64,000 bases of DNA from NCBI GenBank assembly GCA_035079385.1, contig JAVHKY010000052.1, forward strand, positions 7,626,001-7,690,000, in the 5' to 3' direction. Position 1 is the first letter of the stretch; each line of letters opens with the position of its first letter. The notes under the pieces are model-generated. The model made no database searches and was not told the origin of the DNA. It saw nothing but the letters and a program-made list of their open reading frames with translations. The stretch is from Aspidiotus rigidus (Eukaryota; Arthropoda; Insecta; Hemiptera; Diaspididae). Below, piece by piece: positions 38,611 through 49,506 of the stretch. The position numbers and the translations under genes are program-made.

Positions 38611-40164
38611 TGTGACGTTACAAGGAGCATGTTCGACTCCATAGTAGGCCACATAAAGCACAAGGTCGGCTCTCCAAAGAGGAACTCAATGTTCAGAAAA
38701 CACCTCTCCGTATTGTAGTTTATAATTTTGAGGGTTGGTCTCCGGTTTGACCGGAACACACATTTTAATCAAAATTTGAGCTACAGAGTCTAGCCTAAAG
38801 CAGAATGAGATCAACACTGAAGGACACGGAGGGGGAGGGTCACGCTTGACCGTATCTCAGGGACTTCGATACTCATCTGAAATGGATAAAAAAGTAGGCT
38901 GAGTAGGAGAGATGTATGGATTGAGGCTCGGATAGACATTACAGTCAGGAGGGAGAGAGCAGAGAAAGAGACTTGTAGTTTACCTCAGAGAATGTGTGTT
39001 CGAGTTAGCACTGCAGAAACAGCGAGTGTATCGTGTCAGTACTAAGTTTTGTAGGCTTATCTAAAAATAGTAGAAATAAAGGGAGGAGTCGACAATCGAA
39101 TACCGGATCACGTAGTATAGTTGAGATTATAGAAATCAGTCCGAAGCCGAAACGAAATAAAAGAAAGGTTCGAGCTTTACGACATACCCTATACACCACT
39201 CACGCCCCTGCCATGGGTGTTCACGCTAACACCATCTTTTAGATAGAGCAAATCTCAAAATCAAACCCAATATTCGGCGTAGCGTAAGTTTTCATCCCAT
39301 TGAGATGATGGAATATCGCATTCGAGCTTAAAGAAAGTATAGATTGCGACGGGACGTAGTTTGAATTTCGAGAGAGAAAAATAGCAAAGAAAAAGAAAAA
39401 AAAAAAAACAAAGAGAAAAAAAAAAACAAAATCGGAAACGATCAAAATATAAATAAAATAAAGAGTAAATAAAAGAAAAATGTGAATTTGGTGGGAGCGA
39501 GGAGGCTCAGATACGTAAATCAAAATAAATGGAACAAAAATGACAGAACTAAAATAAATCAAATTAAAATAAATAAACTAAAAAAAAATTATAAGAAATA
39601 ATAAGAAATGTAACTAAAAATAAGAAAAACCTGAAGAGAACGCCAGCGGGTGATGAGAGACTCGTAGGTGGTCTTTGACGAAGCTCGCCAATTGCGAGAG
39701 TATTTTTTTTCGATTTGGATTACCAAGAGCCCAAGCCCAAAACCACTTTAGGAATAGTAAACCAGAGATGGCTGGGTGAAATGCTGTCCAGCGTCGCAAA
39801 CGGTGGTTGACGGGCAAATTTTGACGTCAGCCGTAAATGCAGTAAGACGCGCAACAAGAAAAATTGATAATATATTTTAAAGACTTTTTTCAAGCTATTC
39901 AACACGACAGTCTCATAGAAATGTACGGAAAGCGAGTGAAACAGTTATAACCGATAGGCGATAGTACAGTATCGATGCCGGTTACCGGGAGAAAAAAAAA
40001 AGGAAGAAAAAGAAGGGAAAGGAGAGAGGATAAGAGTATGCAGTACTGATATCGATACAATAGGAAAGAGAGAAGGGAAATTACAGAGCCGCACCAACGC
40101 CGAGCGAGCGAAGTACGGCTGCCTTCACACGTCTTCGATGAAACCGAGAGTTCGTAACGCCACA
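38611..40164 (-). repeat. Element 1 5' LTR
   Basis: 1554 bp, partner of 26284-27839. It abuts the right copy of the TCAG target duplication (40165-40168). Confidence 0.95.
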
Positions 40165-41160
40165 TCAGCGCTAAATTGGTCAACGAGAACGTGAAGGTAT
40201 GCCTTGAAGATATCTAGAATGCAAAAGATCATATGAGATCGGAGCTCATGAAGCATAGAATCAATTTTGGAATCGGGTAGTGAGTTTTGTGTAGCTGCGG
40301 ATTTACTGCGGGTTTGTAATCACAGAAGATGCAAATATCATCCTGACGAAAGACAGCAGGCGATCCCCAATCAGAGTATTCTGCCTTTGTTATGATTCCT
40401 TGTGTTTCAAGACGATCAAGCTCGGCGTCAACGTTGTTCCTCAAAGCATACAGTACTGGCCGGGTCTTCAAAAAAATAGGTTGAGGGTTAGTTTTTAAAC
40501 TTAATTTTACCTCTTGATTTGGTATGAGTCCAATTATTTCTTCAAATATAGTACCAGAGTACGTTCGCATTATCTCCGTTGTCATCTTGGTTTGCTACTC
40601 GGCGTCAGCGTTGACAGTTTGTATTTCTTCTGAGCGACTTTGGAGATATCCATTATCAGTGTCAATTTCTTCCAGATTTATTCTGAGAGCACGTATCCAC
40701 TCGCGTCCCAATATTGCAGAATGATCGTCGCTGACAACATACAAGTTAGCTACTGCGTTTCGATTTTTGTAGCTTACATGCACAGGTATCACTCCTAGTG
40801 GATGAAAAATATTTTTAGTATAGGATCGGAATCTCACCTTTGATTGACGGAGATTTTTCCCAATTCTGAGTCGTTTGAAATCTGATTCTGGTATCAGTGT
40901 AACCCTGCACCCTGAGTCAACTTCAAGGCTTTGTGGCTTGTTACCTATTTGGACGGAAACAATATACTTGTCATTAGGTAGTTCCCTGAATATTACTATT
41001 TACATCAATAATTTCGTTTATATCTAAACAATCGTCATCTTGATAATCATCATCTATTTTGTTCTTTGTTGCAATGCGAGAGTTCTCAAGAATTGAAAAC
41101 ACAGTAACAAAACTTGAAAACAGAGTAAAAACTCGCAAACAGAGTAAAAGTTTCATGACT
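40165..41160 (-). pseudogene. Gypsy B protease and first half of reverse transcriptase
   Basis: Minus-strand reading: a short gag tail (~41160-40990, IDDDYQDDD), then a protease with L-E-V-D-S-G-C (~40920) and I-L-G-R-E-W, then an RT N-terminal region (L-K-T-x-P-x-F-x-K-x-R-P-V, E-L-D-R-L-E-T-Q-G-I-I, and G-S-P-A-V-F), and L-D-I-F-K-A-Y-L next to the insertion. Frames shift at ~40590 and ~40230. Gag upstream is lost near 41160. The remainder of RT lies at 25980-26283. Confidence 0.85.
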
Positions 41161-41555
41161 TCATATTTTTTCTATAATTTTTTTTATCCTCGTCGACATT
41201 TGTTATGTAGGAAAAGGAGACGACGATCAACGTTCCAAACATGTATTAATGAGACTGATCCTACATTACACATTAATATTATTATGCACATACATCGTGT
41301 ACAGTGTTGCCATTGTTATATAAATACATGACACTCTGCCAGAAAATTGTTTGATTATTTAGTATTTATTACTCTTTTCGAATATATGAGATTAACGTAA
41401 CGTAATTCTGAGAATGTAAATTGAGTACATCGTTGTTTTTGATTAGGATTTCGCCGAATGTAACATTCCAACACAGACTTCAGAATCTGTTTCGAAGTTT
41501 TAAGTGTAGACTCTTTGCTATGCAATCTTTTGCAAAATATTTACAAATATTTATA
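41161..41555. other. No gene recognised; target sequence of Copia C
   Basis: AT-rich DNA ending in TTATA (41551-41555), the target duplication of Copia C. A hAT-like end CAGTGTTGCCATTG occurs at ~41304 without a partner. Confidence 0.5.
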
Positions 41556-42168
41556 TGTTGAAGAATGAAATCTCATTCATTGATAAGAACACTGATATGT
41601 TACCAGGCTAAGACCAGGCTATCGACTTAAGCCATAGATCATAAGTGTATACTAGATAGTGTCCTAAGTACAAATGTAAAGTTCTGGAATAGTGTAGAAA
41701 ACATCTGTACAGTTTTAGTGATAAGAGAAAATGCTAGTCAGTTCTAGAAAAAGGTAGTTTTAGTATATAAGCAGGTTGACCGTTCAGTTAAAGTTAGTAG
41801 TAAAGTTGTATAGCAGTAGTACAGTAGTAGTGATTACAGTGTTAATGTGAAACGGTGCTTTCTGTAATATAGTGAAGTGTTCTTTTTTCTCTGTGCGCGT
41901 TTTTAGGGTCGGCTCGCGTCGCGGAAGCCGACCATATTGTAATCACTTTTTTATTTTTCTTCTTCTTCGTCTTCGGCTCAGTTAAGACGCTGACGTCATG
42001 GTCGAGTGAGCCGTATGCTGTGTAGTTTCGTGTCTTTAGTTGTTCTTTGTACCGTGTACCTACACCTAGCCTAACGTGTTTTTGTGTTGTTTCTCCTATC
42101 TTGGATTGCGTGTTTGCATTCATCAGCGTATTAATAAATTTGATTCAAATTATAAATTTATTTTCGTG

Positions 42169-42976
42169 CTCATCTGGGAACAGTTAGTTTATTTATGATT
42201 ATTATTGATTAATTCGCTAGCCGCTGCTGAGTAATTCGTTGTGATGACGAGAAGGAATGAAACAATAAAAATAGTAGCGTCTTGTCTTTATTATCCAACG
42301 TTCTCCAATTGAAAAGATCGACTACGAATGGAACCAAACATCCTAATTGCGATGGAAAAGAATATATAGAGTAATCAAATGTGAATTCTTGTAATTAGGT
42401 ATTCATTGAAGACTCCAATCTGTACCTATTTATAATGTTGAAACGAGCACAAACGTTTTTCATGAACCTATCATTGGTTAAGCATTAAGGGTATGCTTCA
42501 CACAGAAGAAACACGCATAAATATACAAGAATGTAGGTTGATTCCGAGGCGACTAATTATGATCCGCAAAATGAACCAATTGTTCTGAATTCTTTCGAAG
42601 TGTTAGGTGATAGTTTGATACAGATTTACATTGAATCAGAACTCGTAATATTATTCGGAACTGTCGTTATTAACAATTGAAACTTTCAAGCTTTTTTGTG
42701 CGTTGATAACGAGAGTTGTAAATAATGTTAGGAGTTCTGAATTAATGTTAGGCTCTCATCTGGGAACAGTTAGTTTATTTATGATTATTATTGATTAATT
42801 AGCCGCTGCTGATTAATTCGTTAGGATGACGAGAAGGAATGAAACAATAAAAATAGTAGCGTCTTGTCTTTATTATCCAACGTTCGCAAGCAAATTGAAA
42901 AGATTGACTACAAATGGAACCAAACGTCTTAATTGCGATGGAAAAGAATATACATAGAGTAATCAAATGTGAATTC
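42169..42976. repeat. ~220-bp direct repeat pair in the 2.6 kb insertion
   Basis: 42169-42388 and 42756-42976 are highly similar. Both start CTCATCTGGGAACAG, contain ATAGTAGCGTCTTGTC and end GTGAATTC, with small indels. The ~370-bp spacer is unrelated. Confidence 0.9.
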
Positions 42977-43804
42977 CCTGAAATTGGTCCAAACAATGTG
43001 AATGGTGCAGCGGACGTACTTAGACCAAAATCTAAAGTGAATGATTGTTGAGTATCCTGATCATAAAATCGGTATCTAATTACAATGATTCTAGTCTCCA
43101 ATCTGAGTTTGTAGTTCTATTTGATAGAACGTGAGTACCTGAGTGGAAAGTATATGAGGTATGATGAACAGTTTGGATGAATAATTATTGAAATTTTATT
43201 ATTTCAACTTGCAAGGTACATTTAGTTTCTAGTGCCGGTTCTTACGCCTGGTGTTAGAAGCCAAATATCATCTTAAATCAATATTTTGCAATGTATACAA
43301 ATATGTATTGGAATCCAAAAATTTTGTTTTGATGGAATGCCTAGTTCAAAGTCATATATATTACTAACGTAACAAGTTGTGCATCTTCCTATATACGCAA
43401 TGAATACAAAAAAATGTAACAAAATTTATCACTATACGCGCGCAGCGTCGCATTGCTTATGCTCTTATGGGAGAAATACACGTAAAAAGTATGTTTAGAA
43501 ACTGCGTGTTATCTCCAAAAATCGATCGACACCTACCTATTTTTTCTTTTGAATATTAAAGACGAGGCTTCCAGCTTTTTTTTAAGCCATACATGAATAT
43601 AAACGGTTCAATAGAATTTTAGAAATTAAAATTTGAAAAATACGTTTTCTCCATTGTCAGCCAGCTATTTCCAAAAAAACTCGTGAGCAATGCTACGCCA
43701 GCGCTCAACATTCATGTTCCGTGGCAACAACATGAAACTGCGCGAGTTACTCAACTTGGTGTTCTATACGACTTTGGCCTAGTTGTTGGGCCTTTGTTTC
43801 TGTT

Positions 43805-43836
<32 letters not shown>

Positions 43837-44039
43837 GGGGTAAGTTCAGACGCTCGCGTCACGGCCTGTCCACGATGCAGTAAGGTGTGGTTATTTTTAT
43901 GCGTTATTGCGTTTTGATTGTCTCATTCTGTCGTTTCATCCGCAAGTTTATGTAACCGAGATGGGGTAACCCGTCGGTTTACTGCCATACTCGGAGTAAG
44001 AGGTGAGTAAGAATGATTGCGAGGGACTTTTTGTACTTC

Positions 44040-44224
44040 TTGGACTTGAAAATATTTTAAACTGTCGGACTTGGAATTATTCTCCAATTGTTGGACTTTG
44101 AAATATTTTCATACTTCTCGGACTTGTAATAAAGTTTTTCATTTTTAATTCTTGGACTTGGAAATATTTTCAACTGTTGGACTTTGAAATATTTTCAAAT
44201 TGTGGAACTTCAAAATATTAACAA
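44040..44224. repeat. Diverged 26-bp tandem repeat, about 7 units
   Basis: The units read TTGGACTTGGAAATATTTTC with variation, followed by AACTG/AATTG. One unit is expanded. It lies close to the right end of the 2.6 kb insertion, a typical place for subterminal transposon repeats. Confidence 0.8.
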
Positions 44225-44576
44225 CTAGATTTTTCGAGGATAAGAAGTTATTAAGATATCTGAGATGGAAATTAACTGAAAAGCGAAAAGTTTGAAGCGA
44301 AAAGCGGTGACATTTTTTGGAAGTGAAAAGCAAAGCAAATGTTGGAAAAGCAAAAAGTATAAACTATATAGCAGAAGTATTTCAATTTTGCGCTTTTTAG
44401 TGAAACAAACGACGATCAGAAAAATTTATTGGATTTTTGACGAGTCTCTCTTGACTGAAATAAAGAAAAATTAATATTATAATCCGATTCAGGCCGACCC
44501 TGATACTATGTCGCCCGCGACATAGCTTGTTATTATTTGGATTAAACCACGCTTGCTGTGCGTTAACTCGCCAACA

Positions 44577-44590
44577 GGTTATGGGCCCAG
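44577..44590 (+). promoter_or_regulatory. Copia C primer-binding site (tRNA-iMet anticodon arm)
   Basis: GGTTATGGGCCCAG follows the 5' LTR directly. It is complementary to the CUGGGCCCAUAACC anticodon arm of initiator tRNA-Met, as in Drosophila copia, where a tRNA half-molecule primes. Confidence 0.9.
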
Positions 44591-44685
44591 AAGTTTAGGC
44601 CAAATTGACTGGATTGTTTGATCAAGATTGTGATTCTTTATCTGGATTTTTTTTTTTTTGTGGATCAACGTTAGTGTTATTCACA

Positions 44686-47041
44686 ATGGCGTCAACGATG
44701 GATGAACTGAATATGAAGATCGTGAAGCTGGTAGATTCCAATAATTATTTAGCATGGAAATTCCAAGTAAATGTCCTACTGCAGTGCCAAGCAGATGCTG
44801 AGTTGTTGAAGAAGGAAAAACCTACCGAAGAGAATGAAGCTGACTTGAAGAAATGGATAAAAGCGGATATGATAGCTCAGAGAATCATAGTTACAAGCAT
44901 CTCAGAGAAAGCGATGTTGACAATTATGTCATGTAAGCAAGAGGGGGCGCAAATCATTCATTTTCGAATCGAATCATGATTTAAAATCCTTTTTTGATGA
45001 TTCGTGATTTGTATTCGAATCATTTTGAAAACTGGAAAAATGATTTATGACTTGTGATTCGAATCAATTCCTGAACAGTCGAATAATTTTCGAATATTTT
45101 TCGAATCTTTCGCGAATCAAACAGAAATCCGCCGTTCAAAATAGAATGAATGTATAGTCTGCATATTTACGCCTAAAATTGCAAACAAATTTTTCAACGT
45201 GATTTGAAAGAGATTCGATTCAAATCCTTTTCGAATCAAAAAATCTTTTGAAATGATTTGATATGGATTTGAATCGAATCTTTTTCGAATCACAGATCAT
45301 TGTCTCCAGGTGATTCGGATTTGATTCGAAATTGATTCAACTCATTTTCATGGTGATTGATTTAGAATCATTTACTTCTGAACGATTTATGATTCGTCAT
45401 TCGAATCTTTAAGAAAAGCGACTGATTCGTGATTTGAATCACTTTTTAATGATTCGCGCCCACTCTTGATGTAAGTCATCAAAAGAAATGCTGGATCGTC
45501 TAGATGCCTTGTATGGGAGAAGAGCAGACCAAGCGTTACATACTCTGGAAAGACAGTTCTTCTCTGCCGCTTTCAATCCAGAAGATGGAGTTGTGGGACA
45601 TATTACAAGATTAGAGAACTTAGCAAGAGAAATAACAGCACTTGGAGAACCGATTTCAGATCGGATGATCATCAACAAAGTTCTGAATACACTTCCGGAG
45701 GAATACCGCCACTTCCATTCAGCCTGGGATTCAGTTCAAGAGGAAGATAAAACACTGAATAATCTGATGAATAGATTATTAATGGAAGAAGAAAGAGTGA
45801 AACCGAAGGAAGTTGTTGAAGCACTAGCTGTGAAACATGAGAAGAAATTCAAGTACAGCAAGAAAAAGGAAATGAAGTGCTACGGATGCGGTAAGTTTGG
45901 ACACATGCAGAAAGACTGCCGGAATGTGAAGAAAGAAGCTAAGACTTGTTACAAGTGTGGCAGAACTGGACATTTTATCAAGGACTGTCGAGATAAGGAA
46001 AAAGGTGAATCATCCAAGCCAAAAGTTCTGATTGCTCATGCAATGCTGACAAAGGAGCAATTGAAGAATTCAAGAAAAACCAAGGATAATAACTGGTTTC
46101 TGGATTCAGGTTGTACCAAGTATATGACCTATGAGGAAGATATCTTTGAAAACTACGTGAAGTTCAAAAAAAAGCAAGAAGTTGGACTGGCCGATGGAAG
46201 TACTATTGATGCTCTTGGAATTGGAAATGTTCGATTCAGATCTCCTAAGAACAAACTGGAATATGTAATGAAGGATGTTCTCTATGTACCAGAATTGTCA
46301 ATGAATCTATTTTCTCCGCGGCAAGCAACGAAGAAAGGATATAAAGTCATACTTGAAGAGACAAAGTGTGCTATACTGGAAGATGGAGAAGAGATTCTGA
46401 CTGGAAAGATAGAAGACAATTTCTGGGTACTGAAACTGAACATAATATGGAAGAAGATGCATAAAGTATGTATTGCTCAACCTCTTGGAAAATGGCATGA
46501 AAGGCTGGGTCATCAGAATAGACGTCAAGTTGAACATATCCTGAAGAGTTTCAATATTGATTACAAGAAAGAAGATTATTTTTGTGAAGCCTGCACTATT
46601 GGAAAGCAGACTAGACAGCCATTTCCAACAACAGGTACAAGAAGCAAGCATCCTGGAGAAATAATACACTCAGATGTCTGTGAAATGGATGTACGTACGT
46701 TAGGTGGGAGTAAATATTTTGTATTATTTAAAGATGACTACTCCCATTTTCAAGTTGTATACACTCTGAAACACAAGAATGAAGTTAAGAAGAAACTGAA
46801 GGTGTTCCTCAAACTTGCAGAAAATCAGACTGGATTTAAAGTGAAAGTTTTTCGCACGGACAGAGGAACAGAAGATATTAATAAGGATGTACAACAAATC
46901 CTGGAAGAAGAAGGAATTTGTCATCAAACGACAGTGGGTGATGCCCCAGAACAGAATGGATCAGCTGAAAGAGACAATCGGACATTAGTTGAGGGTGTTA
47001 GAACTTTACTGGAAAAAAACATTTTTGGGGAGAAGCACTGA
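44686..47041 (+). pseudogene. Copia C Gag, protease and integrase (split by MITE, frameshift at end)
   Basis: Gag starts at ATG 44686 (MASTMDELNMKIVKLVDSNN). The MITE at 44938-45468 breaks it after T-I-M-S-C-K; the same frame resumes at 45476 once the insertion and one ATGTAAG copy are discounted. Later come two CCHC knuckles ([28 protein letters not shown]), a protease W-F-L-D-S-G-C, pre-integrase K-W-H-E-R-L-G-H, a C-E-A-C zinc pair, and the integrase triad [16 protein letters not shown] and QNGSAERDN. An indel in the A/T/G run at ~47020-47030 shifts out of frame. Otherwise well preserved. Confidence 0.9.
44938..45468. mobile_element. 531-bp hAT-like MITE inserted in Copia C gag
   Basis: Termini CAAGAGGGGGCGCAAATCATT-like (21 bp with two mismatches to the complement of the right end). 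The flanks are ATGTAAG duplicated at 44931-44937 and 45469-45475; with one mismatched base the duplication can be read as 8 bp. The inside is dense in GATTCGAATC-type words in both orientations. No ORF. Excising it with one TSD copy restores the gag frame, so the boundaries are certain. Confidence 0.9.
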
Positions 47042-47055
47042 ACTTCATAGTTTAT

Positions 47056-49062
47056 GTGTTAAACAGAACGGGAACTTCAAGCGTTCCTGGGAAGACACCT
47101 TATGAGCTTTGGTATGGAAAGAAGCCAGAGATAAAACATCTCAAAATCTTTGGAGCAGATGTTTATACCCATATACCAAAGAGAAAGAGAAGAAAGCTGG
47201 ATCCAAATTCAAGAAAAGGAATATTTATTGGCTATGATGAAAATGTCAAAGGATATCGCGTGTATTTCCCTGACAAAAGGAAAATAAGTCTTCATCGTGA
47301 TGTTATTTTCAGAGAAGATCCTAGAACAGAAGAAAAGAAGATCTCTGAACCAGAAGAAACAACAATTACAATCAAGGATACCAAAGAAGAAGAAGAAGAA
47401 GAAGAAAAAGAAGAAGAAGAATTGGAGACTGGAGGTGAGACTGAAGAAACATTGCCTATACAAGAGTTGGTGGGAGAGAATCATAGAAAATTAAGAGATA
47501 GAAGTAAACTAAGACCACCAAAGAGACTGGATGATTATACGGCTATGGCAATGATTAGTAAAACTGAAGAAGAAGAACCAATAACAATAGAAGAAGCAAT
47601 TCAGAGTAAGGAATGGCAAAAAGCCATCAATGAGGAATTAGAGTCCTTACAAAAACATAATGTTTGGAAACTAGCAAATTTACCACCTGGAAAAACTCCT
47701 TTGAAATGTAAATGGGTTTTTAGAATCAAGAGAGACTCTGATGGAAATATTTTGCGACATAAAGCCAGATTAGTTACCTGTGGTTACAGTCAGAAATTTG
47801 GAATAGACTACAAGGAAACCTTTAGTCCAGTTGTTAAATTTGATTCTGTTCGAAGTATTCTATCAGTTGCAGCACTGAAGAAGATGAAACTTAGTCAGTT
47901 TGATGTTACAACAGCTTTTTTATATGCTGACCTAGAAGAAGACATCTATATGGAGCAACCACCTGGCTATAGTGATGGCAGTGGAAGAGTCTGCAAATTG
48001 AAGAAGAGTTTATATGGATTGAAACAATCACCTAGACAATGGAATCGACGTTTTACCAATTTTCTGACTAAGCACAAGCTAAAAGCAACAGATGCTGACA
48101 ACTGTGTGTTTGTCAACTCCGAGAAAAACCTGTATCTTGCAATTTATGTGGATGATGGGTTGATTGCTGCTGAAAAGGAAGAAGATATGAAAAATGTGAT
48201 CCAAGAATTGCAGAAGGAATTTGAAATAACTGTTGGACCACCTACTTGTTACCTTGGAATGGAAATCCAAAGAAGAAATGATGGGTCTATCTTCAATTGT
48301 CAGAGTAGATATACCAAAGAAATATTGAAGAAATTCAACATGGATGAAGCAATACCTGTACGCACTCCAATTGAGACTGATTCAAAAAGCCTGAGTAGTA
48401 TCACCAACCCTAAAGGAAAGGATATCAGCAAAGATATATCATTTAGAGAAGCTATTGGAAGCCTTAGATTTCTGGTTACAGGAACAAGACAAGATCTCTG
48501 TTTTGCAGTAAATCAGGTTAGTCAATATCAAGAAAAACCAAAATCACGTCATTGGGAAGCTGTTAAAAGGATTTTCAAGTACCTCAAGGGAACATTGGAT
48601 TATGGAATTTTATACACCACTGGAGGAGGACAACTACAAGGATATAGTGACTCGGATTATGCCAACTGCCCAGATATAAGAAAATCAGTTATAGGTTATG
48701 TTTTCATAAACGCAAATGGAGCCATTAGTTGGGCATCAAGAAAGCAACCTATTGTGACACTAAGTGTGATGGAGGCAGAATATGTAGCTGCAAGTTCTGC
48801 AGCACAAGAAGCTGTGTGGCTGCAAAGGCTATTTATGGATTTAACTGGCAAGAAAATCACCATACCATTTTATATAGATAATGCCAGTGCAAGAAGATTT
48901 ATTGAAAGTCCTGAAGCACATCAAAGGACAAAGCACATAGATGTCCGATATCATTTCATCCGTGAGAGACAACAAGATGGAACTATCAAGTCTGAAGCCA
49001 TTGGAACTAAAGATCAACTGGCAGACCTTTTTACAAAAGGACTTCCTAGAGACAGGTATTAG
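47056..49062 (+). CDS. Copia C integrase C-terminus, reverse transcriptase and RNase H
   Basis: 668 residues. This is the continuation of the pol frame after the indel at ~47025, so the first Met is internal. It starts with the integrase C-terminal region (T-P-Y-E-L-W-Y-G-K-K-P, then G-A-D-V-Y and R-K-G-I-F-I-G-Y), then an acidic Glu-rich linker (~47388-47424). The RT has KWVFRIK, QFDVTTAFLYADLEED, SLYGLKQSPRQW and AIYVDDGLI. RNase H has Y-S-D-S-D-Y-A, V-M-E-A-E-Y, KHIDVRYHFIRE and QLADLFTKGLP. All copia catalytic motifs are present. It ends 61 bp before the 3' LTR. Confidence 0.95.
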   Translation: MLNRTGTSSVPGKTPYELWYGKKPEIKHLKIFGADVYTHIPKRKRRKLDPNSRKGIFIGYDENVKGYRVYFPDKRKISLHRDVIFREDPRTEEKKISEPEETTITIKDTKEEEEEEEKEEEELETGGETEETLPIQELVGENHRKLRDRSKLRPPKRLDDYTAMAMISKTEEEEPITIEEAIQSKEWQKAINEELESLQKHNVWKLANLPPGKTPLKCKWVFRIKRDSDGNILRHKARLVTCGYSQKFGIDYKETFSPVVKFDSVRSILSVAALKKMKLSQFDVTTAFLYADLEEDIYMEQPPGYSDGSGRVCKLKKSLYGLKQSPRQWNRRFTNFLTKHKLKATDADNCVFVNSEKNLYLAIYVDDGLIAAEKEEDMKNVIQELQKEFEITVGPPTCYLGMEIQRRNDGSIFNCQSRYTKEILKKFNMDEAIPVRTPIETDSKSLSSITNPKGKDISKDISFREAIGSLRFLVTGTRQDLCFAVNQVSQYQEKPKSRHWEAVKRIFKYLKGTLDYGILYTTGGGQLQGYSDSDYANCPDIRKSVIGYVFINANGAISWASRKQPIVTLSVMEAEYVAASSAAQEAVWLQRLFMDLTGKKITIPFYIDNASARRFIESPEAHQRTKHIDVRYHFIRERQQDGTIKSEAIGTKDQLADLFTKGLPRDRY

Positions 49063-49123
49063 AAACTTTGTTCAGATCTTGGAGTTCAGGTCTCTGTTAG
49101 ATAACTATGAGATTTGGTGGGAG

Positions 49124-49506
49124 TGTTGAAGAATGAAATCTCATTCATTGATAAGAACACTGATATGTTACCAGGCTATCGACTTAAGCCATAGATCATA
49201 AGTGTATACTAGATAGTGTCCTAAGTACAAATGTAAAGTTCTGGAATAGTGTAGAAAACATCTGTACAGTTTTAGTGATAAGAGAAAATGCTAGTCAGTT
49301 CTAGAAAAAGGTAGTTTTAGTATATAAGCAGGTCGACCGTTCAGTTAAAGTTAGTAGTAAAGTTGTATAGCAGTAGTACAGTAGTAGTGATTACAGTGTT
49401 AATGTGAAACGGTGCTTTCTGTAATATAGTGAAGTGTTCTTTTTTCTCTGTGCGCGTTTTTATTATTTGGATTAAACCACGCTTGCTGTGCGTTAACTCG
49501 CCAACA
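49124..49506 (+). repeat. Copia C 3' LTR
   Basis: 383 bp, TGTTGAAG...CGCCAACA, followed by the TTATA duplication. It is the intact reference that reveals the insertion in the 5' LTR. Confidence 0.95.

Larger units (their letters stand above)
26284..40164 (-). mobile_element. Element 1: 13.9 kb LTR retrotransposon with SGNH-like domain and C-terminal RNase H1
   Basis: The boundaries are set by near-identical 1.55-kb LTRs (TGTG...CACA) and a perfect TCAG duplication inside the RT of gypsy B. Minus-strand order: 5' LTR (38611-40164), a Lys-type primer site, a 1.9-kb leader, ORF1, capsid/SGNH-like/protease, RT with altered RNase H, integrase with a new RNase H domain, a 1.4-kb 3' UTR and the 3' LTR. 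RT and integrase are of Ty3/gypsy type; I cannot assign the clade. Coding is broken by two in-frame stops and two frameshifts despite the young LTRs. Confidence 0.95.
41906..44529. mobile_element. 2.6 kb non-autonomous insertion with TTA target duplication
   Basis: The intact 3' LTR shows the empty site; here TTA is duplicated at 41903-41905 and 44530-44532. The left end GGGTCGGC can form a terminal hairpin (41907-41933). The right end has the complement GCCGACCC (44493-44500), then another hairpin (44506-44525, CTATGTCGCC/CGCGACATAG type). No transposase ORF. Inside are a ~220-bp direct repeat (42169-42388, 42756-42976), a (TTTC)n tract at ~43799-43836 and a 26-bp tandem array at 44040-44224. 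A 3-bp TTA TSD suits PIF/Harbinger, but the termini are atypical. Confidence 0.8.
41556..44576 (+). repeat. Copia C 5' LTR, split by an insertion
   Basis: The LTR sequence is 41556-41905, resuming at 44533-44576 (44530-44532 is the second copy of TTA). It starts TGTTGAAGAATG and ends CGCCAACA. A TATATAAG box lies at ~41764-41771. The segment ACCAGGCTAAG at ~41602 is an 11-bp duplication not present in the 3' LTR. Confidence 0.95.
41556..49506 (+). mobile_element. Copia C: near-complete Ty1/copia element with two nested insertions
   Basis: It is bounded by an exact 5-bp duplication TTATA (41551-41555, 49507-49511). The 5' LTR (394 bp without its insertion) and 3' LTR (383 bp) differ by an 11-bp duplication and about one substitution, so the copy is young. 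The order is LTR, primer site, gag, protease, integrase, RT, RNase H, purine tract (GGTGGGAG, 49116-49123), LTR. Two insertions (41906-44529 in the 5' LTR, 44938-45468 in gag) and one single-base frameshift at ~47025 inactivate it. Confidence 0.95.

Noticed and set aside
39005..39562. Short frames repeated at 26678-27236 and 39005-39562 suggesting a duplicated gene
   Set aside because: They are identical because they lie in the two LTRs of Element 1; no family similarity and A-rich tracts inside.
42799..43101. 100-codon minus frame in the 2.6 kb insertion
   Set aside because: It crosses one copy of the internal direct repeat and has no counterpart in the other copy's frame; no transposase motif.
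47020..47056. Programmed frameshift in Copia C pol
   Set aside because: The shift falls inside the integrase domain, not at a gag/pol boundary, and no slippery heptamer is evident; a single-base indel in a homopolymer-rich stretch is simpler.
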